A stretch of DNA of 6,266 nucleotides from Promethearchaeota archaeon (GCA_030612905.1 JAUWNA010000130.1:1-6266), one strand, 5' to 3'; counted from the first letter of the stretch, positions 1 to 6,247 are shown. Made by a program: numbers and translations. Notes: a model not told the origin generated them from the letters alone.

Positions 1-8
1 TAATAAGC

Positions 9-19
9 TTTTTAAATTA
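9..19 (+). promoter_or_regulatory. Candidate TATA box for the beta-CASP RNase gene
   Basis: The segment TTTTTAAATTA contains TTTAAATT, one mismatch from the archaeal box A TTTAWATA. Using the usual spacing of about 25 bp, transcription would start near position 40 and leave a leader of about 12 nt, too short for a normal Shine-Dalgarno, which is indeed absent. The surrounding sequence is AT-rich, so a chance match is possible. Confidence 0.4.
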
Positions 20-51
20 CAGTTTGGGTTAATTATTTAAAATACAAAACA

Positions 52-1359
52 ATGCCGTATATAAAATTCCTTGGTGGATGTAGAGAAGTAGGGAGGTCAG
101 CAGTCCTAATTGAGTCAAATAATGGTGCACAATGCATTTTAGATTATGGCATTAGATTCAAGGGCGAAGAAAGATTACCTTTAGATGGTGATTTTAGCAA
201 TCTTAAAGCTGTTGCGTTGTCTCACTGTCATGTAGACCATTCTGGAGCTTTACCTTTTTTATTTAAAAACAAAGACATTCCTCTCTTTACCAACCCTCTA
301 ACACTTAGAATGTCAGAGATATTGATAAAAGATACAATTAAAATCTCCAATTATCCCTACCCGTTCGGATATAGAGAGTTACAAAAAACAATTAAAAATG
401 CTTCTTTTCTTAGCAACGAAGTACGTCAGAAGATTGACGATAAATTCTATATTACATTTTACGACGCAGGACACATTCCTGGCAGCGTATCTATATTAGT
501 AGAAGTCGATAATAAGAGAATTCTTTACACGGGAGATATCAATACTCAAGAGACGAACTTAGTTTCTCCCGCTGAACCTTCTAAATTGCCTGAAATTGAT
601 GTTTTAATTACGGAATCCACGTATTCTTTAAGAGAACATCCTATAAGAGCGGAACTTGAAAAAAGATTTACTGATGATACCCTAAATATTATCGAAAATG
701 GCGGAAAGGTTCTCGTTCCTGCTTTTGGGGTTGCTCGCTCACAAGAAATCTTGTTGGTTTTGCAAAAATACAATTTTAAAAGTGAAATATTTCTTGATGG
801 TTTAGCAAGAAAAGTTTCAATAGAGTACGCTCAATTTCCTAATTCTTTTAGAAATTTTGCTGAATATAAGTCTGCTTTCAAAAAAGCTCAATTAATAACA
901 TCTAGAGAAAAAAGAAAGAATCTAAAAAAGAGATCAGACGGTTTAATCATATCTCCGTCAGGTATGTTAAAGGGAGGTGCAGCTCTTGAATATATCAGCT
1001 CAATCCTAAACGACCCAAGCTCAGCTGTTTTTCTTGTGGGATATCAAGTCGAAGGGACTCCAGGAAGAAAACTAATTGACGAAAAAGTTTTCGAGTTTAA
1101 AGAAAGAAACAGTAGGAATTATCGTACAAGAGATATTTTTATCAAGGCAAAATGTAATGTAGATTATTATGATTTTTCTAGCCACGCGGATAAAATACAT
1201 TTACACAGATATATCGATGATTTAAAGTTTCAAAACGATTCTAAATTTATTTTTTGTATGCATGGCGACACAAAATCAACAACATCATTTGCTTACGATT
1301 TGTCAGACAAAGGTTTTAATTCAGTTGCTCCTGAAATCGGTGAAACTTATAAGATATAA
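52..1359 (+). CDS. Beta-CASP metallo-beta-lactamase ribonuclease, aCPSF2-like
   Basis: A 435-residue zinc-dependent RNase of the CPSF73/Integrator-11 superfamily, expected to cut (and possibly trim 5'-3') RNA in the cytoplasm. Visible motifs are: motif 1 Asp31 (ILDYG); motif 2 HCHVDH, with His58, His60, Asp62 and His63 as metal ligands; motif 3 His141 (DAGHIPGS); motif 4 Asp162 (YTGDIN); beta-CASP motif A Glu188 (ITESTY); motif B His378 (FSSHAD); and motif C His404 (MHGD). The family blocks VPAFGVARSQE (222-232), SPSGML (301-306) and GYQVEGTPGRKL (330-341) are also present. All catalytic residues are intact, so it should be active. It lacks the N-terminal KH domains of aCPSF1 (about 640 residues) and its length fits aCPSF2; that subfamily choice rests on length and the missing KH region. 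The ATG fits the family N-terminus (IKFLGGCREVGRS). No Shine-Dalgarno is seen, so a short or absent leader is likely. Confidence 0.93.
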   Translation: MPYIKFLGGCREVGRSAVLIESNNGAQCILDYGIRFKGEERLPLDGDFSNLKAVALSHCHVDHSGALPFLFKNKDIPLFTNPLTLRMSEILIKDTIKISNYPYPFGYRELQKTIKNASFLSNEVRQKIDDKFYITFYDAGHIPGSVSILVEVDNKRILYTGDINTQETNLVSPAEPSKLPEIDVLITESTYSLREHPIRAELEKRFTDDTLNIIENGGKVLVPAFGVARSQEILLVLQKYNFKSEIFLDGLARKVSIEYAQFPNSFRNFAEYKSAFKKAQLITSREKRKNLKKRSDGLIISPSGMLKGGAALEYISSILNDPSSAVFLVGYQVEGTPGRKLIDEKVFEFKERNSRNYRTRDIFIKAKCNVDYYDFSSHADKIHLHRYIDDLKFQNDSKFIFCMHGDTKSTTSFAYDLSDKGFNSVAPEIGETYKI

Positions 1360-1421
1360 AAATACACAGATTAAAGGAACAATCTCGTCATTCTTGTAAT
1401 TGCTTTTTAATTATTTTATTA
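1360..1421 (+). terminator. Candidate T-rich terminator of the beta-CASP RNase gene, inside the opposing gene
   Basis: The 28-bp spacer after the stop codon has no T-run. The first oligo-T tracts on the + strand are TTTTT at 1404-1408 and TTTT at 1414-1417, which lie within the 3' end of the convergent DHH nuclease gene. Archaeal RNA polymerase stops at such U-tracts, so the mRNA would end in antisense overlap with its neighbour. This rests only on base composition. Confidence 0.3.
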
Positions 1422-2893
1422 CAGTTTTCTAAAAAGACATCAATTTTATCAACTGGGACTTTTGTACCTGCAGCTGGCGGATGGCCTCCCCCTAATGCGT
1501 CTAAATTTGAAAGTTTTAGTGCTTCTCTGATCGCCTCTGAAAGGTTTACTCCCTTTTTCACAATACTTTCATGTGCCCTACCCGATATTTTATATACTTC
1601 CTCTTCTTTTCTTTTTGCACACCCAAAAATAGGTTTTGATTTATCTATTATATCGCTTTTACTAAATATTAACATAGAAGCAATTGTACCAATAATAGTT
1701 TCTGGTATGACTTCTTCTCCAAAAAAAAATTGGATGTGCTCTTTGAGTTGAATTTTATTTTCCTCCTGTATCCATGATAATGCTTGCCCTAAAGATTTCT
1801 TGTACTCTATTAACTGCTCTCGTGCTTTCTTATAAGCGATCCTTCTATCACCCATTGCAATAGCGATTCCTAACGATCCATTATGACTCCTCCCACATGA
1901 ATTTAAAAGATAAGAAAATTCTTTTAAATCGTGTAATTCAGAACCAACTAATTCATTTTTTAATATATACCTATTAATAATAAGCTTGTTTGTAATTTCA
2001 GAAGGCTCAACATCGAGTTTAAGAGAGATATATCTAATAATGGCCGAGGAAACTTTCTGTTTTTCTTCTTGATTAAAATCATTTAATGTTTTTATATTTC
2101 CATCTGAATTTTCCATTAAAATTCCTAAAGTTTGTAAAAATTTTAGCATTTTACTCGTATTTCCACTTAATCCCGGTAGATTAATATCGGAGGAGTAGGC
2201 TATTGCTTCATTTATAGGTTTAATTGGAGAAAAATTCAAATCATTTACCTTTTCGACCAAATCTGCCTTAGTGGCATGTTCTAAAATAATAGAATTTAAC
2301 CCGGTAAAAGAATTATAAGGTCCCCGATTTTGAACATCACCCGTTGCCCCTATAAGTGCTATTGGAGACAAATCTATGTTATTCTCATTTAACGCTATAG
2401 CAAAGAAGTAACACATTCCTGCTCCAGAAATTTCTGTACTACCATCAATTCCATAAAAATAAGGATTGATATGCCGAGGCTTAGAATTTTTGTAAATTTC
2501 TTTAATTTTATCGTCATTCTTATCTGAAATATTTTGAGGAATATGGTGATCTAAAATAATATAAGGAGTATTTTTATTATCATTATTCAATTTATCATCG
2601 AGTTCTAAATATTGCCCGCTTCCAAAATCAGAAAAAATCACCACATTATTATAGTCCTGAACTTTATCTGCGATTTTTATAATTTCTTCTCTTTCTAATT
2701 GTTTTAACACAGAGATCTGAAAAGGTATACACTCTCTATACAGAGTCTTTCCAAGAATTGCCCCCGATGTCAATCCATCTGCATCTAAATGAGTGTATAT
2801 TTGAACACAAGCATCAGATTTTTTTAAATGATCTTGAAACCATTTTATTGTTTCTGTTAGATCGGATTTTAATAGTTTAAGTTTTGCATTCAT
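1388..2893 (-). CDS. Archaeal RecJ/GAN-like DHH-DHHA1 nuclease
   Basis: A complete 501-residue DHH-superfamily phosphoesterase. The DHH domain carries motif I HLDADG (His35, Asp37, Asp39), motif II FSDFGSG (Asp89), motif III LDHH (Asp115, His116, His117) and motif IV ATGDVQNR (Asp186). The block HINPYFYGIDGSTEISGAGM (141-160) is typical of archaeal RecJ homologues. The C-terminal DHHA1 domain shows the substrate-binding stretch NSCGRSHNGSLGIAIAMGD (331-349) and GGGHPPAAG (468-476). All metal ligands are present, so Mn2+-dependent exonuclease activity is expected. Length and motif order fit the archaeal GAN/RecJ group (5'-3' exonuclease, Cdc45 homologue bound to GINS) better than the shorter NrnA oligoribonucleases of about 320 residues. 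An RNA-directed archaeal RecJ paralogue cannot be excluded, because these proteins form several paralogous groups. The gene is convergent with the RNase gene and divergent from mch. No Shine-Dalgarno precedes the ATG at 2893, which suggests a leaderless message. Confidence 0.9.
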   Translation of the reverse strand: MNAKLKLLKSDLTETIKWFQDHLKKSDACVQIYTHLDADGLTSGAILGKTLYRECIPFQISVLKQLEREEIIKIADKVQDYNNVVIFSDFGSGQYLELDDKLNNDNKNTPYIILDHHIPQNISDKNDDKIKEIYKNSKPRHINPYFYGIDGSTEISGAGMCYFFAIALNENNIDLSPIALIGATGDVQNRGPYNSFTGLNSIILEHATKADLVEKVNDLNFSPIKPINEAIAYSSDINLPGLSGNTSKMLKFLQTLGILMENSDGNIKTLNDFNQEEKQKVSSAIIRYISLKLDVEPSEITNKLIINRYILKNELVGSELHDLKEFSYLLNSCGRSHNGSLGIAIAMGDRRIAYKKAREQLIEYKKSLGQALSWIQEENKIQLKEHIQFFFGEEVIPETIIGTIASMLIFSKSDIIDKSKPIFGCAKRKEEEVYKISGRAHESIVKKGVNLSEAIREALKLSNLDALGGGHPPAAGTKVPVDKIDVFLENCNKIIKKQLQE

Positions 2894-2987
2894 TTTTTTA
2901 TAAAATTTTAATATAAACTTAATTTAATATATTAAAATAAGAATTTAATAATAAATACTCAATTAAAAAAAAAATTAAGTGAAAAAT
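2894..2987. promoter_or_regulatory. Divergent promoter region between the DHH nuclease gene and mch
   Basis: About 94 bp with only a handful of G or C bases. On the minus strand TTTATATT (2910-2917) lies about 20-25 bp upstream of the nuclease ATG, which suits a nearly leaderless transcript. On the plus strand ATTTAATAATAAAT (2943-2956) would set an mch start site near 2976. Because almost any window here resembles a TATA box, the exact boxes are uncertain. That both promoters lie here follows from the gene arrangement. Confidence 0.55.
2923..2936. repeat. Perfect 14-bp palindrome TTTAATATATTAAA in the divergent promoter
   Basis: Both halves match exactly over 14 bp. The site is centred about 36 bp from the nuclease ATG and about 58 bp from the mch ATG. 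It could be a symmetric TATA element firing both ways, or a dimeric repressor site covering both core promoters. In such AT-rich DNA short palindromes are common, so function is only possible, not shown. Confidence 0.45.
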
Positions 2988-3986
2988 ATGACACATCATG
3001 TCAAAATTAATGAGTTAACTTTAAAGCTTGTTGAAAAAATAATTGAAAATAAAGAATTTTATAAAGCCGAAATACATAAATTTGATAATGGCGCTACAGT
3101 CTTAGATATGACAAATGCATCATGGAACGGGGGAAAACTAGTCGGTGAAATTTGTATGGGCGGATTAGGAACCGTTGATTTTACTTCCTATAACTTAGAT
3201 GGTCATTATATACCGAGTGTCAATGTTTATACTTCAGAACCAATAATATCTTGTATGGCATCTCAACTAGCGGGATGGAACGTAAAATTGAAAAAAGAAG
3301 TAGAAAAAGAAGGTGTTAAAAAAAAAAAGACAATTTTTCAATCATTAGGTTCAGGACCTGCTAGAGCTAAAAGTAAAGTTGAGAAGTTATTTGAAGAAAT
3401 TAAATACGACGACGATTCGGACTGTGCTGTGATTGTTTTTGAAACCGCAAAGTTGCCTAACGAAGAAGTGATGGCAATAGTAGCAGAAAAGTGTGGAGTT
3501 GATGCAAGTAAGACTTATGCCGTCTGTGCGCCTACTGCTTGTTTAACGGGCTCTATCCAAGTTGCTGCTAGAATCGTAGAAACGGGCATACATAAACTCC
3601 ATGAAATACATTTTCCTTTAGATGTGCTCAAAGACGGTTTTGGAACGACTACAATAGCCCCTATTGCTAAAGATGATCTTGGAGCTATGGGGCGAACTAA
3701 TGATTCAATTAGTGCAGCTGGTATGACTTACTATACAATTGACGTCGAAAAGGACAAACAAAATGAACTTTTTGAACTGCTTAAAAAAGCTCCAGCCAAT
3801 ACATCGTCTAGTTATGGAAAACCATTTATAGAAACATTTAAAGCAGCAAATTATGATTTCTATGCGATTGATCCAGGATTATTCGCTCCGGCAATTTATA
3901 CAGTAACAAATGTTAAAACAGGAAAGAGTATTACAGTTGGTGAAATTAACCATAATTTATTAAAAGAATCTTATAAGTTAAACTAA
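2988..3986 (+). CDS. mch: Methenyl-tetrahydromethanopterin cyclohydrolase (Mch)
   Basis: Cytoplasmic enzyme (EC 3.5.4.27) interconverting 5,10-methenyl-H4MPT and 5-formyl-H4MPT in the archaeal C1/Wood-Ljungdahl branch. From the ATG it has 332 residues. Family blocks are CMGGLGTVDF (56-65), GSGPARA (121-127), APTACLTGSIQVAARIVET (181-199), AMGRTNDSI (233-241), YGKPFIETFKAANYDFYAID (276-295) and GEINHNLLKESYKLN at the C-terminus. Arg195 and Glu198 in ARIVE appear to match the Arg and Glu implicated in catalysis in archaeal Mch (from memory). An in-frame GTG at 2979 would add three residues. I prefer the ATG because the GTGA at 2979-2982 sits 5 nt before it and can act as a weak Shine-Dalgarno. 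Oddities are a lysine-rich insertion around residues 100-117, encoded partly by an 11-A run, and no adjacent C1-pathway genes. T-tracts follow the stop codon. Confidence 0.95.
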   Translation: MTHHVKINELTLKLVEKIIENKEFYKAEIHKFDNGATVLDMTNASWNGGKLVGEICMGGLGTVDFTSYNLDGHYIPSVNVYTSEPIISCMASQLAGWNVKLKKEVEKEGVKKKKTIFQSLGSGPARAKSKVEKLFEEIKYDDDSDCAVIVFETAKLPNEEVMAIVAEKCGVDASKTYAVCAPTACLTGSIQVAARIVETGIHKLHEIHFPLDVLKDGFGTTTIAPIAKDDLGAMGRTNDSISAAGMTYYTIDVEKDKQNELFELLKKAPANTSSSYGKPFIETFKAANYDFYAIDPGLFAPAIYTVTNVKTGKSITVGEINHNLLKESYKLN

Positions 3987-4012
3987 AATTAACTTTATCA
4001 ATTTTACTCTAA

Positions 4013-4025
4013 TTTTTTTTTCTTT
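4013..4025 (+). terminator. T-tract terminator of mch
   Basis: A run of nine T at 4013-4021 followed by CTTT begins 26 bp after the mch stop codon. Archaeal RNA polymerase terminates at such U-tracts without needing a hairpin. The position between the two convergent genes fits. Confidence 0.6.
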
Positions 4026-4030
4026 ATGTT

Positions 4031-4048
4031 AAAAATCGGTTCAAAAAT
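4031..4048 (-). terminator. Candidate T-tract terminator of the 393-residue orphan gene
   Basis: Read on the minus strand, two TTTTT tracts (4043-4047 and 4031-4035) come directly after the stop codon. Together with the mch T-run this makes the 62-bp gap a two-way termination region. The tracts are short, so read-through is possible. Confidence 0.4.
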
Positions 4049-5230
4049 CTAGAAATTAGTTAATTCGCCTTGATATTTTAATATTTCTGCATCGGAGATA
4101 TCTTTATCAACTTTAATTTGTTTATGGATTCCTAAATAAGCACAGGCGATTTTAGCTGCTGCTGCAATTTCAGCTTTTTTTAAGGTTAGAGAATATTCGT
4201 CAACAGGTTGTGCTTGATCTATATAGCGTGTTCTTCGATAATTTCTCTCATTTTCTATTGATTCATCTAAAAATGGGTCATATTGATGTTTTTTTTCTTG
4301 TAATTCTGTAGCTCTTTCAGATTTCATCTTGTATAATAAAGAAGCCATTTTATCTGCTACATTGAAAGGTAATTGATTTTTTACTATTATTCTAATGATA
4401 TTGTTTATGTCAAAATAATTTAATGTGTCATACTTCGCTCTTATAAAACATTTAAGGTTTTCAGAATTTTTTTGACACTCAATCTCAGTCCAATCGTGAA
4501 TTGCCAATCTTCTTCGGAAAAAGATCAATTCCCAATCGATTCCTAACTCTTTTAAAAATTTAAATAATTTGTCATCATTCGGTTTTCTTGATTCTATAAT
4601 AATAAATAACTGTAGACCATAATATTTATGCTCTTCTTGTAGGAAATATCCTCGCTGTTGCATTGACGCAAGGATTTTGATCTTTAAAGAGTAAATATTA
4701 TCAGAAACTTCCCTTTTTTCACAATTTAAATAAATTACATTACCTTCTTCAGGAATATATTCGCTATCAAGAAAGCCTAAAATGCTATCGTCGTTTTCTT
4801 GAATAAAATCCCTCAATCCACTAAGAGTTGGTTTTACATCATACTTTGTTAAATCATTTTCTCTGATTGTAACGTAATCAGTATTACTTCCTCCAATTGC
4901 TAATTTAATAGATTTTAATTTTAACTCTTTTTCCTCTCCAAACACAATTTTAAAAGCATCAATTAAGGGAAAAATTTCATTCTCTAAAATATTTAGATTA
5001 GCCATTGAACTTTCAAAAGGTTGCGGCGAATCAAGTAATTTGTTTAATACTGGCGCTTCCGAAGCATCGACTTCAATTTCATAATCTTTTGCTAAGTTCT
5101 TTCGAATAATACAAAAAGACCTTCTCTTTTTATTATATATAGAAAGAGAAGTACGATTGTCTATCACCGCTCGAAATTGTTCGTTGTACATCTCATCAAA
5201 ACTTTTAGATTTAAGCTTTCTTTTTCTCAT
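4049..5230 (-). CDS. Hypothetical protein, 393 residues, unrecognised family
   Basis: I do not recognise this protein. The long open frame in an AT-rich sequence, the ordinary amino-acid mix and the T-tracts after its stop support a real gene. It looks soluble, with no signal peptide or membrane segment. The N-terminus is strongly basic (MRKRKLKSKS). Residues 20-215 alternate hydrophobic strands and helices, for example IKLAIGG (108-114), GNVIYLNC (163-170) and YGLQLFIIIESRK (204-216). The 230-245 region (IDWELIFFRRRLAIHD) is followed by more strand-like sequence. Residues 295-340 are charged and helix-prone. An alanine-rich amphipathic helix, KKAEIAAAAKIACAYLGI, occupies 351-368. Five scattered cysteines (40, 170, 252, 261, 363) form no zinc-binding pattern, and I see no P-loop, HTH, DHH or radical-SAM motif. 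The basic N-terminus might bind nucleic acid or ribosomes, but that is a guess. Confidence 0.75.
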   Translation of the reverse strand: MRKRKLKSKSFDEMYNEQFRAVIDNRTSLSIYNKKRRSFCIIRKNLAKDYEIEVDASEAPVLNKLLDSPQPFESSMANLNILENEIFPLIDAFKIVFGEEKELKLKSIKLAIGGSNTDYVTIRENDLTKYDVKPTLSGLRDFIQENDDSILGFLDSEYIPEEGNVIYLNCEKREVSDNIYSLKIKILASMQQRGYFLQEEHKYYGLQLFIIIESRKPNDDKLFKFLKELGIDWELIFFRRRLAIHDWTEIECQKNSENLKCFIRAKYDTLNYFDINNIIRIIVKNQLPFNVADKMASLLYKMKSERATELQEKKHQYDPFLDESIENERNYRRTRYIDQAQPVDEYSLTLKKAEIAAAAKIACAYLGIHKQIKVDKDISDAEILKYQGELTNF

Positions 5231-5492
5231 GAGTTTGGCCTAAAATATTCTATTGTTAAATTAATAAAAAAACAATTTTATAATTTTATGTATGAAAAAA
5301 TATAATTGTCTTTTATTAATATTACTCAATTGATAACTTTTTGTTAAAAAATAGCATAGTTAGTTAATTTACTATTACATTGTACGGTATTTAGAATTTT
5401 GTGCGATCCTAAACTTTTTAATTAAACAAAAATCAAGCATAAGTTCTAAAAGCAGAATAACAAAAGGAAACTCATTGAACTTATATAAAAAT
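5231..5492. other. Intergenic stretch with no recognised gene
   Basis: This 262-bp AT-rich gap lies between the orphan gene and the 59-codon gene. I looked on both strands for small ORFs, tRNA-like folds and C/D-box sRNA motifs. Only very short frames occur, for example a 13-codon + strand frame beginning near 5293 and a 21-codon minus-strand frame. A small potential hairpin (TAAC, five T, GTTA) sits at about 5334-5347. Apart from the likely promoter of the 393-residue gene and the 3' end of the small gene, I see nothing definable. Confidence 0.5.
5257..5270 (-). promoter_or_regulatory. Weak TATA-like box upstream of the orphan gene
   Basis: On the minus strand a T/A block (TTTTTATTAATTTAA) lies about 30-40 bp upstream of the ATG at 5230. 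The usual spacing would place the transcript start near 5238. No Shine-Dalgarno is obvious before the ATG. The match to box A is loose and the flanking DNA is AT-rich. Confidence 0.25.
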
Positions 5493-5672
5493 CTAATCTA
5501 ATTCGTCTTCTAAGTAGTATTTACTTCCTTTTTTCTTATATATTATTGTTGAGTTAAATGTATTTCGCACAGTATATTTGTCTCCTTCAACGTCTAATAA
5601 TTCAATAGAATAAGACAACGCTCTATCTTTTAGAATTTCGTCGACAATTCTTTTTTCTTCAGCAGGGTTCAT
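5493..5672 (-). CDS. Small hypothetical protein, 59 residues
   Basis: An ATG at 5672 opens a 59-codon frame ending in TAG at 5493. It begins MNPAEEKRIVDEILKDRALS and ends YKKKGSKYYLEDELD. The amino-acid mix looks like a real small soluble protein: an amphipathic helix at about 3-18, then strand-like segments SYSIELLDV (20-28), KYTVRNTF (32-39), STIIYKK (41-47) and KYYLEDEL (51-58). This suggests one helix packed on a small sheet. An in-frame TGA lies four codons upstream of the ATG, so no longer form from a standard start exists. No Shine-Dalgarno is present, but a TATA-like T/A block sits about 25 bp upstream, as expected for a leaderless message. It lies 72 bp after the flavoprotein gene on the same strand. 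I recognise no family; chance is possible at this length. Confidence 0.6.
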   Translation of the reverse strand: MNPAEEKRIVDEILKDRALSYSIELLDVEGDKYTVRNTFNSTIIYKKKGSKYYLEDELD

Positions 5673-5690
5673 AATATAAAAATATCATGC

Positions 5691-5702
5691 GTTTAAAAAA
5701 AA
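5691..5702 (-). promoter_or_regulatory. TATA-like T/A tract between flavoprotein and small gene
   Basis: Read on the minus strand, this is eight T followed by AAAC, centred about 24 bp before the ATG at 5672. That spacing fits a core promoter for a leaderless small gene. The same T-tract could instead end transcription of the upstream flavoprotein gene, and both uses are possible. Confidence 0.3.
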
Positions 5703-5744
5703 TTTTTCTGTTTTCTTAAAATTAATTGTTAAAATAAAAATTAC
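5703..5744 (-). terminator. Candidate T-rich terminator after the flavoprotein gene
   Basis: Just after the flavoprotein stop codon, the minus strand reads TTTTTATTTTAAC, roughly at 5727-5739, and further T-tracts follow towards 5695. This fits U-tract termination in archaea. It would make the flavoprotein gene its own transcription unit unless read-through occurs. Confidence 0.35.
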
Positions 5745-6212
5745 TTACAACGATGCTTTTCCAGTCATCTCAATAATCGTTAATCTTATTATACATATGT
5801 TATCATATGCTTGTTCATTTTTGAGGAATCTTTTTTTTACTTTACCTGGATTATCTTCTAAGTGATTTAGAATGATGTTAAATCCGTATTTCTTTTCTTC
5901 CAAGTCTTCTACAGTTGTCATTTTACCCCAGAACACGATAGAACGGTACTTATGAGAACAATCGTTCATAATATAACCTAAATCATCCACTACTGTGCCA
6001 CACACATTCGGGGATTCCCTTAAAAACTCAATTTTTAACCCTTCTTTAGCACTGTGGAAGTATAAAGAATTCTGTTTTAAGTCAAAACCATAGCTTAAAG
6101 TTACGATATAAGGTTCGTTAGCTCTACACATTGAAATCGTCGCAAACTTTCCGTTTTTTAATATTTCAATTATCGTATTTTTGTCCGTTATTTCCCTTTC
6201 TTTTTTTTTCAT
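5745..6212 (-). CDS. FMN-binding split-barrel protein, NimA/pyridoxamine 5'-phosphate oxidase-like
   Basis: A soluble flavin-binding protein of 155 residues from the chosen start. Family blocks are REITDKNTIIEIL (6-18), the barrel strands FATISM and PYIVTLSYGFD (34-44), LYFHSAKEGLKI (50-61), CSHKYRSIVFWGKM (85-98) followed by VEDLEEKKYGF (101-111), and a final strand IIRLTIIEMTGKA (141-153). These match the NimA-like group (COG3467), small flavoproteins that bind FMN or related cofactors and are sometimes linked to nitroimidazole reduction. The physiological substrate is unknown here. An upstream ATG at 6227 would add MPKYH. I prefer the ATG at 6212 because relatives typically begin close to the (K/R)-E-I-T-D segment, and because the perfect TATA box at 6240-6247 predicts transcription to start near 6218, inside the longer form. 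A GTGA just before 6227 is the counter-argument. Confidence 0.88.
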   Translation of the reverse strand: MKKKEREITDKNTIIEILKNGKFATISMCRANEPYIVTLSYGFDLKQNSLYFHSAKEGLKIEFLRESPNVCGTVVDDLGYIMNDCSHKYRSIVFWGKMTTVEDLEEKKYGFNIILNHLEDNPGKVKKRFLKNEQAYDNICIIRLTIIEMTGKASL

Positions 6213-6239
6213 ATGATATTTCGGCATATTTCACACTGA

Positions 6240-6247
6240 TATTTAAA
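6240..6247 (-). promoter_or_regulatory. Consensus TATA box of the flavoprotein gene
   Basis: The minus strand reads TTTAAATA, an exact match to the archaeal box A TTTAWATA, with a purine-rich GGAAAGAATGA directly upstream where a BRE would lie. At normal spacing the transcript would begin near 6216-6222, giving a leader of a few nucleotides before the ATG at 6212. Confidence 0.55.

Noticed and set aside
546..773. A 75-codon open frame on the minus strand inside the beta-CASP RNase gene
   Set aside because: It is antisense to a gene with all catalytic motifs intact, has no promoter-like context and no recognisable protein features. It is a shadow frame.
5034..5230. Alternative reading of the orphan gene as a fragment of a larger split gene
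   Set aside because: It has its own ATG, stop codon and flanking intergenic DNA, and no adjacent frame continues the protein on either side.
5293..5334. Short + strand frame MKKYNCLLLILLN resembling a signal-peptide start
   Set aside because: It has only 13 codons before TGA, with no continuation in any frame, so it is too short to support.
5390..5480. Minus-strand mini-frames of 9 and 21 codons
   Set aside because: They are very short, have unconvincing composition and carry no start signals; expected by chance.
5231..5492. Possible non-coding RNA in the largest gene-free gap
   Set aside because: There are no C/D-box pair, H/ACA-like fold, tRNA arms or GC-rich island, which would stand out in this AT-rich DNA.
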